6,356 nucleotides of DNA, taken from positions 1 to 6,356 of the forward strand of contig JALEUF010000077.1 in NCBI GenBank assembly GCA_022781015.1, written 5' to 3'. The notes under the pieces were generated by a model that saw nothing but the letters and a program-made list of their open reading frames with translations, made no database searches and was not told the DNA's origin. Both the position numbers and the translations under genes were made by a program. The number at the start of each line of letters is the position of its first letter. Within the stretch, counting starts at the first letter, position 1. Below are positions 1 through 4,794 of the stretch, piece by piece. This DNA comes from Caryophanales bacterium (lineage in GTDB: Bacteria; Bacillota_I; Bacilli_A; RFN20; CAG-826).

Positions 1-1481
1 ACGTCGACCATGGCAAGACTACCTTGATCGACGCAATCAGATCTAGTCATATTGTTGATACTGAAGCTGGTGGAATTTCCCAAGAAATTGGTGCTTACCA
101 AAAAGAAATACATGGCAAGAAGATTACTTTTATCGATACTCCAGGACATGCTGCCTTTACTGCAATGAGGGCTAGAGGTGCTTCTGTTACTGATATTGTT
201 GTTTTAGTTGTTGCTGCTGATGATGGAGTCATGCCTCAGACAATTGAAGCCATTGACCACGCTAAAGCAGCAGGAGTTCCGATAATTGTTGCTATTAATA
301 AAATCGATAAAGCCGGAGCAAATCCTAGAAAAGTAAAAGAAGAACTTATGGCTCATGATGTCATTAGTGAAGATTATGGTGGAGATGTCATGTGTTGCGA
401 GATTTCTGCCAAAAAAGGAATCGGCATTGATGATTTGCTAGAAATGATTACCTTAAAGGCTGAAATGCTTGAACTTAAGGCCAATCCTTCTAGATATGCA
501 ATAGGTACAGTTTTGGAAGCAAATCTAGATAAAGGGGAAGGCCCAAAAGCTACTTTATTAGTCCAAAATGGTACTTTGAATTCTGGCGATTTCGTCGTTG
601 TCGGCGAAACTTATGGAAAAATAAGGAGGATGAGCAACGAATTTAGGCAGGTTCTAAAGTCTGCTGGCCCATCAACTCCTGTTTCCGTTATTGGATTAGC
701 TGCCGTTCCTAGTGCTGGCGATAGATTTATGGCTTTCCCAGAAGAAAAACAAGCTAAGGATATTGCCTTAAAACGTAGCCAAGCCAAACTAGAAGCCACT
801 AGAGGACAAACTAGTGCCATGTCATTAAATGACTTAAATAACCTAGTAAACGCTGGCAAAATCAAAGATTTCAATGTTATTGTCAAGGCTGATAGCGATG
901 GTACCGCCCAAGCTTTGAAGGCCAATTTGGAGAAGATGTCTAATGATTCAATCAAGATTCATGTCTTGCTTGCTTCAGCTGGGGCAATTTCTGATTCCGA
1001 TGTCTTGCTTGCCAATGCTAGCCATGCCGTCATATTTGGTTTCAATGTCAGACCTGATGCTAGAGTTAGGACTATGGCAGAAGAAAACCATGTCGAAATC
1101 CATCTCCACAAGATAATCTATGAATTGCTTGATGAAATGGAAAAAGCCTTGAAGGGTATGATTGTTGCCGAAAAGGTTGAAAATATTACCGGACAGGCAG
1201 AAATTAGGCATATCTATAAGATTTCTAAGATTGGTACAATCGGTGGATCTTATGTCACTAGCGGTTTCCTTAAAAACGGAAGCAAGATTCGTCTCATGAG
1301 AAATGGCGTTGTCATTTATGAAGGCAAACTTGGATCGCTTAAAAGATTCAAAGATGATGCCAAGGAAGTCAAGGAAGGTTATGAATGTGGTCTTACAATC
1401 GATGGATATAACGACATCAAAGAAGGCGATATCATCGAAGGATATGAGATGATTGAAAAAGGAGAAAGCGATGGCCAATAG
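1..1481 (+). CDS. infB: Translation initiation factor IF-2, 5'-truncated by the window edge
   Basis: IF-2 is the GTPase that brings initiator fMet-tRNA to the 30S subunit and promotes 50S joining. The reading frame is open from the first base: bases 3-26 read VDHGKTTL, the end of the G1 P-loop, so the TTG at 24 is an internal leucine and not a start. In the 492-residue visible fragment I see switch I AGGISQEIGAY (22-32), G3 DTPGH (45-49), G4 NKID (99-102) and G5 SAK (135-137). Domain II, the domain III segment around GFNVRPDARVR and the C-terminal initiator-tRNA-binding domain follow (TGQAEIR, then YEGKLGSLKRFKDD, YECG and DIIEGYEM). The N-terminal region before the G domain lies outside the window. 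Switch I departs from the usual GGITQHIGA by Thr to Ser and His to Glu. The gene ends at a TAG and overlaps rbfA by 11 bp, as expected for a nusA-infB-rbfA operon. Identity is near certain. Confidence 0.97.
   Translation, partial: VDHGKTTLIDAIRSSHIVDTEAGGISQEIGAYQKEIHGKKITFIDTPGHAAFTAMRARGASVTDIVVLVVAADDGVMPQTIEAIDHAKAAGVPIIVAINKIDKAGANPRKVKEELMAHDVISEDYGGDVMCCEISAKKGIGIDDLLEMITLKAEMLELKANPSRYAIGTVLEANLDKGEGPKATLLVQNGTLNSGDFVVVGETYGKIRRMSNEFRQVLKSAGPSTPVSVIGLAAVPSAGDRFMAFPEEKQAKDIALKRSQAKLEATRGQTSAMSLNDLNNLVNAGKIKDFNVIVKADSDGTAQALKANLEKMSNDSIKIHVLLASAGAISDSDVLLANASHAVIFGFNVRPDARVRTMAEENHVEIHLHKIIYELLDEMEKALKGMIVAEKVENITGQAEIRHIYKISKIGTIGGSYVTSGFLKNGSKIRLMRNGVVIYEGKLGSLKRFKDDAKEVKEGYECGLTIDGYNDIKEGDIIEGYEMIEKGESDGQ
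1459..1464 (+). promoter_or_regulatory. Shine-Dalgarno of rbfA
   Basis: AAGGAG lies inside the last codons of infB, six bases before the ATG at 1471. It decides the rbfA start in favour of this ATG over the in-frame TTG at 1453, which sits upstream of the site and would add six lysine-rich residues not typical of the family. Confidence 0.75.
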
Positions 1482-1830
1482 ACAAGGTAGAATAAAAGCT
1501 GTCATTGCTAAAGACATCTCTGAGATTATCTCTAGGGAAATAAAAAATCCACATATTGGCTTAGTTAGCGTTAACGAAGTAGTGGTCAATGATGATTATA
1601 GCGAGGCGAAAGTCTATGTTACTTTCTTCGGAGATCATCCAAAGACCAAACTTGCCGAATTAAAAAAAGCAAGTGGCTTTGTTAGGAGTTCCCTTGCCAA
1701 AAAGATGGATTTATATTCAGTTCCAAAGATAACCTTCATTCTTGATGAATCTTTTGATAAAGCCGAATCATTAGATAAAGCCTTAGAAAGAGAAGAAAGC
1801 CAAATCGAATCCCTTAAAAAGGATGCGTAG
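1471..1830 (+). CDS. rbfA: 30S ribosome-binding factor RbfA
   Basis: RbfA binds the maturing 30S subunit and assists late 16S rRNA processing. The 119-residue product matches the family in length and pattern. It opens with RQGRIKAVIAKDISEIISREI (helix 1), has DDYSEAKVYV in place of the usual spDlsyAkVyv strand, then KKASGFVRSSLAKK, the helix-kink-helix of the KH-like fold, and VPKITFILDESFDKA near the end. The tail is charged and helical (two DKA repeats six residues apart). The start is the ATG at 1471, which has a good AAGGAG upstream; it overlaps the end of infB by 11 bp, suggesting translational coupling. The stop codon lies 17 bp inside the opposing minus-strand gene, and an intrinsic terminator starts 28 bp after the stop. 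In most relatives truB would follow directly; here it does not. Confidence 0.95.
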   Translation: MANRQGRIKAVIAKDISEIISREIKNPHIGLVSVNEVVVNDDYSEAKVYVTFFGDHPKTKLAELKKASGFVRSSLAKKMDLYSVPKITFILDESFDKAESLDKALEREESQIESLKKDA

Positions 1831-2956
1831 TAACTATCTTTAGAGAATACATTTTATTAGCCTTTTTGCTAAAACCTAGCATGGAGGCTATTTTTTTATC
1901 TTTCCTGCAGCTATAAATATATGTAACGGGGATTACTTTCCTTGAATAAGTCTCGATATATAATTTTAGGTATTCTTCTTTTTCTTCCTTGCTTCCTAAA
2001 CATTCGAAATCAACAAATTCAATTGAATGGGTGGATATATTATTAATTACCATATAACCAATTATTTTGTGGTTTTTTAATAATAAAATAGTCTCACCTT
2101 TACTAATCTTTTTGCTTAGTTTTATATTTTCCTTATTAGAAAATTCGATTAAAGATTTGAAATCATCGACATTATTGATTCTTTTATATGAAAGGGAATG
2201 GATTCTAGTAGAAGTAGTTTCTAATAAATTGAAATAAAGCTTGAATCCTTCATCATTAGAAAGCATCTCTGCTAGATTGGTGATTGAATCGCTTCTAGAA
2301 GAATATAGACCCTTCAGGAAATCTTTTATATATTGTCTTTCGGTAAACCCGTCGGCAGGGCAGATTTTCTTCATTACAGGAAGATTTTCCTCTCTTGCCA
2401 TCCCGATTAAATCTAACTCGCTACATTCGATTAAAGGACGGATAAATGTGATTTTTGCCCTGGAAAGGTACATTTTTGGCTCAAAAGTTGAAACTCTCCC
2501 CCCATGTATCATATTCATGAATAATGTTTCAATCGCATCATCTCTATGATGGGCAAAGGCAACTTTATTTGCCTTTAGTTTCTTTGCTTCTAGATTAATC
2601 GCAGCCTTTCTCATCCTGCCACATATTGAGCAAGGCAAGTGTCCATCTTCTTTTTTATGCTCTACTAATATGGGATAGATTTCCTTACAGTTGATTACCC
2701 TTAATTTTAATCCCAAAGAAGAGCAATATTTTTCCAATTCGGTTGAATTAAAATCAGGGAAACCTAAATCTAGGCAGACTGGATAAATCTTAAAGTTCTT
2801 TGACGAGAATTTGCCATATATCGACATGGCTTTTAATAGGCATAAAGAATCTTTTCCCCCAGATATTCCAAGGACAATTCTATCGTTGTCATCGATTAAA
2901 GCGTATCTTTCATCGGCTTTTCTTAAACATGCTAAGACTTTTCTTATATATTTCAT
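1814..2956 (-). CDS. TtcA-like tRNA thiolation ATPase with a C-terminal GNAT-like extension
   Basis: The first 240 or so residues are a PP-loop (N-type ATP pyrophosphatase) enzyme of the TtcA group, which adenylates a tRNA base and replaces its oxygen with sulfur (cytidine-32 in E. coli TtcA). Visible signs are SGGKDS (32-37), the CxxC pair C109/C112 in PCSICGRMRK, HHRDD (136-140) and C199 in CPADGFTERQYIKDF. Three such cysteines hold the 4Fe-4S cluster in characterised TtcA. TilS is less likely because it lacks these cysteines. The protein is 380 residues, well above the roughly 240-310 usual. Residues 246-380 form an extra domain with GNAT-like order: YKRINNVDDFKSLIEF, ETILLLKNHKIIGYMVI, then MLGFSKKANKMY. 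The R/Q-x-x-G-x-G acetyl-CoA loop is missing. The start is the ATG at 2956, as an in-frame TAA lies 12 bases upstream; a weak AGGAAAG lies 13 bases before it. It converges on rbfA with a 17-bp overlap. The TtcA part is well supported and the exact target base is not. Confidence 0.85.
   Translation of the reverse strand: MKYIRKVLACLRKADERYALIDDNDRIVLGISGGKDSLCLLKAMSIYGKFSSKNFKIYPVCLDLGFPDFNSTELEKYCSSLGLKLRVINCKEIYPILVEHKKEDGHLPCSICGRMRKAAINLEAKKLKANKVAFAHHRDDAIETLFMNMIHGGRVSTFEPKMYLSRAKITFIRPLIECSELDLIGMAREENLPVMKKICPADGFTERQYIKDFLKGLYSSRSDSITNLAEMLSNDEGFKLYFNLLETTSTRIHSLSYKRINNVDDFKSLIEFSNKENIKLSKKISKGETILLLKNHKIIGYMVINNISTHSIEFVDFECLGSKEEKEEYLKLYIETYSRKVIPVTYIYSCRKDKKIASMLGFSKKANKMYSLKIVTTHPF
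1858..1897 (+). terminator. Intrinsic terminator of the infB-rbfA transcript
   Basis: Bases 1858-1871 pair with 1877-1890 around an AAACC loop: 14 positions with one T-T mismatch and two G-U pairs, including TAGCCT/AGGCTA at the base and TGCTA/TAGCA at the top. Seven T residues follow immediately (1891-1897). On the other strand no T-run follows the hairpin, so it points only rightward. It lies wholly inside the 3' coding part of the minus-strand ttcA-like gene, where the same bases encode IASMLGFSKKA. Confidence 0.88.
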
Positions 2957-2990
2957 GGCAATAGTTTATCTTTCCTAAAGCCAATAGTCA

Positions 2991-3028
2991 TTGTTTTTAT
3001 AGAAGTAAAGCCTATATTTTTATATAAT
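2991..3028 (+). promoter_or_regulatory. Probable truB-ribF promoter in the divergent spacer
   Basis: The 78-bp spacer between the ttcA-like gene and truB must hold promoters for both directions. Rightward, TTGTTT (2991-2996) is spaced 16 bp from TATATT (3013-3018), and a perfect TATAAT lies at 3023-3028, though without a good -35 at 17 bp. Either choice puts the transcript start about 0-10 bases before the truB ATG. For the leftward gene a weak pair can be drawn (ATGACT, 17 bp, TAAACT on the minus strand), but it is not convincing. The assignment is by eye from consensus. Confidence 0.45.
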
Positions 3029-3034
3029 TTGCCT

Positions 3035-3880
3035 ATGCTTGATGGATTTATTCTAGTAGATAAAGAGCCTAACGAGACTACTAGACATATTGATAATTAT
3101 TTCCAAAGGAAGTTCAAGACTAGGAAAGTAGGTCACCTAGGTACTTTAGATCCTTTTGCAACTGGACTTGTAATCGTGGCCATTAATAAGGCAACTAAGG
3201 CACTTTCTTTTCTTGAAGATAGCAAAAAGGGCTACATTGCTAGGCTGGTTCTAGGGAAAACTACTTCTTCCTTGGATAAAGATACCCCGATAATTAAATG
3301 CCAACCTACTAAGATTTATAAAAACGAAACTGTTGAAGAGGCAGTTTCTTCTTTATTAGATATAACTAGCCAAATCCCTCCAATGTATTCTGCTATAAAA
3401 GTAAATGGGACCCCTTTATATGATTTAGCTAGGGAAGGAAAGAAAATCGAACGTAAGGAAAGACCAGTCAAGATATTTGAATCAAAGCTCATCGATTATA
3501 AATTCCCTTACATAGATTTTTATGTAAAAGTATCCAAGGGAACCTATGTTCGTAGCCTAGGAGAAACTCTTGCTTCTAGATTAAATACGATTGGATATCT
3601 AGATAAATTAAGGCGAATAGAAGTGGATGATTTCAATTTGATAAAAGCCAAAAAGAAAGAAGATATCGCTGAAAATGATATTATTCCAGTTAAGGATATC
3701 CTTTCTTTCTTGCCTTCGCTTGAATTAAAGGGAAAAGAAATTGAAGATATAAAAAACGGCAAGAAGATTAGATTAGATAGAGATGAAGAAAAGATATTTC
3801 TTTTTAGCAATAAAGAAGCCCTTGCTATTTATAAAAAAGATGAAAATGGATACTATTCCTGCTTAAGAGGTTTATTTTAA
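3035..3880 (+). CDS. truB: tRNA pseudouridine-55 synthase TruB
   Basis: TruB converts uridine 55 of the T-loop of nearly all tRNAs to pseudouridine and also acts as a tRNA folding chaperone. From the ATG at 3035 the protein has 281 residues, normal for the family. The catalytic motif is GHLGTLDPFATG with nucleophile D39; Y67 (GYIARLVLG) and R173 (GTYVRSL) match the other active-site residues, and PPMYSAIKVNG with YDLAREG is the usual central signature. A small C-terminal PUA-like domain is present (INGKK-type segment near residue 246 to the end). The TTG at 3029 would add two residues and has no better ribosome site, so ATG is preferred; MLDGFILVDK fits the family start. Motif I is unusual: KEPNETT stands where KPxGxTS is expected. 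No Shine-Dalgarno is visible before the ATG. The stop overlaps the ribF start by one base. Confidence 0.96.
   Translation: MLDGFILVDKEPNETTRHIDNYFQRKFKTRKVGHLGTLDPFATGLVIVAINKATKALSFLEDSKKGYIARLVLGKTTSSLDKDTPIIKCQPTKIYKNETVEEAVSSLLDITSQIPPMYSAIKVNGTPLYDLAREGKKIERKERPVKIFESKLIDYKFPYIDFYVKVSKGTYVRSLGETLASRLNTIGYLDKLRRIEVDDFNLIKAKKKEDIAENDIIPVKDILSFLPSLELKGKEIEDIKNGKKIRLDRDEEKIFLFSNKEALAIYKKDENGYYSCLRGLF
3865..3870 (+). promoter_or_regulatory. Shine-Dalgarno of ribF
   Basis: AAGAGG lies in the last codons of truB, nine bases before the ribF ATG at 3880. Together with the TAATG stop-start overlap it supports this start and coupled translation of truB and ribF. Confidence 0.6.
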
Positions 3881-4794
3881 TGGAAATAATTCATTTGGAT
3901 TTAAATAAGCAATTCCCTCGTATTGATGGATTGACTTTGGCCTTAGGTACGTTTGATGGATTCCATAAAGCCCATGCTAAACTTGCCTATAAAGCTAGAC
4001 TAGAATCTTCTTCTAGTTCAGGCATCCTTTTGTTTTCTACTTCTCCAGAATTGTTTTTATCTAGAAATAAGAGTAAAGAAGTACTTACTTCGCTTGATGA
4101 TAAGATTAGATATATATCAAAAGTAGGGCTAGATTATTGCTTTATATTCGATGTAAACCAAGCTTTCTTTGATTTGACTCCAGTTGAATTTATCGAAAAA
4201 GTATTGATTCCTTTGGGAGTTAAAACATGTGTAACCGGGAAAGATTATAGCTTTGGTAAATTTGGCAAAGGCGACATATATTTGCTTCAAAAATATTTTA
4301 AGGTATTCGCGCTTGATATCGAATATATCGGAGATGAAAAGATTTCTTCTTCTCTTATAAAGGAATTTATTAAGCAAGGAGATGTAAGGAAAGCCTTTAG
4401 ATTCCTTTCTCATCCATATGAAATATATGGATTAGTAAAAGAAGGGTTCCATAATGGAAGGAATATTGGCTTCCCTACAATTAATATTTCCTTTGACTCT
4501 CCTTATGTAATGCCTAAAAATGGGGTTTATTTCGGCCTTACTTATGTAAATGGAATTCCTTATAAATCTATGATAAATGTTGGGAACAATCCTACAGTCG
4601 GTAAATTAGAAAAGCCTATAATAGAAGCCCATTTACTTAATTTTGACCAAGATATTTATAATAAACATGTCTATATTAGCTTCCTTTCGTTCTTGCGAGA
4701 AGAAAAGAAGTTTGCTTCCTTAGAAGAATTAAAAATCCAACTAGAAAAAGATAAAAAAAGGATTGAAGAGATTACTTCAATCCAAATTGATTAG
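3880..4794 (+). CDS. ribF: Bifunctional riboflavin kinase / FMN adenylyltransferase RibF
   Basis: RibF phosphorylates riboflavin to FMN and then adenylates it to FAD in the cytoplasm. The 304-residue length is standard. The N-terminal nucleotidyltransferase half shows ALGTFDGFHKAH (21-32), GKDYSFGKFGKGD (120-132) and ISSSLIK (155-161). The C-terminal flavokinase half shows YEIYGLVKEGFHNGRNIGFPTIN (metal/ATP site T200 and N202), NGVYFGL, INVGNNPTVG and the catalytic-type glutamate E249 in IIEAHLLNF, ending in the LREEKKFASLEEL helix. Three adenylyltransferase motif positions depart from consensus: HKAH for HxGH, and SSSLIK for SSTxIR, while the kinase half looks conventional. It shares one base with the truB stop and is presumably in the same transcript. 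No FMN riboswitch is visible upstream, so control is likely through the truB promoter. Its last codons contain the terminator of the opposing typA gene, with which it overlaps by 4 bp. Confidence 0.95.
   Translation: MEIIHLDLNKQFPRIDGLTLALGTFDGFHKAHAKLAYKARLESSSSSGILLFSTSPELFLSRNKSKEVLTSLDDKIRYISKVGLDYCFIFDVNQAFFDLTPVEFIEKVLIPLGVKTCVTGKDYSFGKFGKGDIYLLQKYFKVFALDIEYIGDEKISSSLIKEFIKQGDVRKAFRFLSHPYEIYGLVKEGFHNGRNIGFPTINISFDSPYVMPKNGVYFGLTYVNGIPYKSMINVGNNPTVGKLEKPIIEAHLLNFDQDIYNKHVYISFLSFLREEKKFASLEELKIQLEKDKKRIEEITSIQID
4753..4783 (-). terminator. Intrinsic terminator of typA
   Basis: Read on the minus strand, a perfect 9-bp stem (GGATTGAAG with CTTCAATCC, 4760-4783) with a six-base loop is followed at once by seven T residues (4759-4753) and a further T-rich stretch to about 4745. 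It begins 7 bp after the typA stop. On the plus strand no T-run follows, so it serves typA only. It lies inside ribF, whose C-terminal residues KRIEEITSIQ it encodes. Confidence 0.9.

Noticed and set aside
24..26. TTG as the start of infB
   Set aside because: The frame is open upstream to the window edge and encodes VDHGKTT, the conserved P-loop, so the gene is truncated and this is an internal Leu codon.
160..180. AGG reassigned from Arg to Met, as reported for some uncultured Bacilli
   Set aside because: AGG encodes the first Arg of the universal IF-2 motif AMRARGA here, so it reads as arginine.
611..955. Minus-strand open frame within infB, and similar antisense frames in truB, ribF, rbfA and typA
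   Set aside because: They lie opposite strongly conserved genes, have no family motifs and no ribosome sites, and are typical shadows of biased codon use.
961..1012. 13-base direct repeat ATGTCTTGCTTGC in infB
   Set aside because: Both copies encode similar VLLA segments 13 codons apart in a conserved IF-2 region; similar protein sequence and codon choice explain it.
1756..1782. Direct repeat GATAAAGCC at the end of rbfA
   Set aside because: It encodes the DKA repeats of a charged helical tail in frame, six codons apart, and needs no other explanation.
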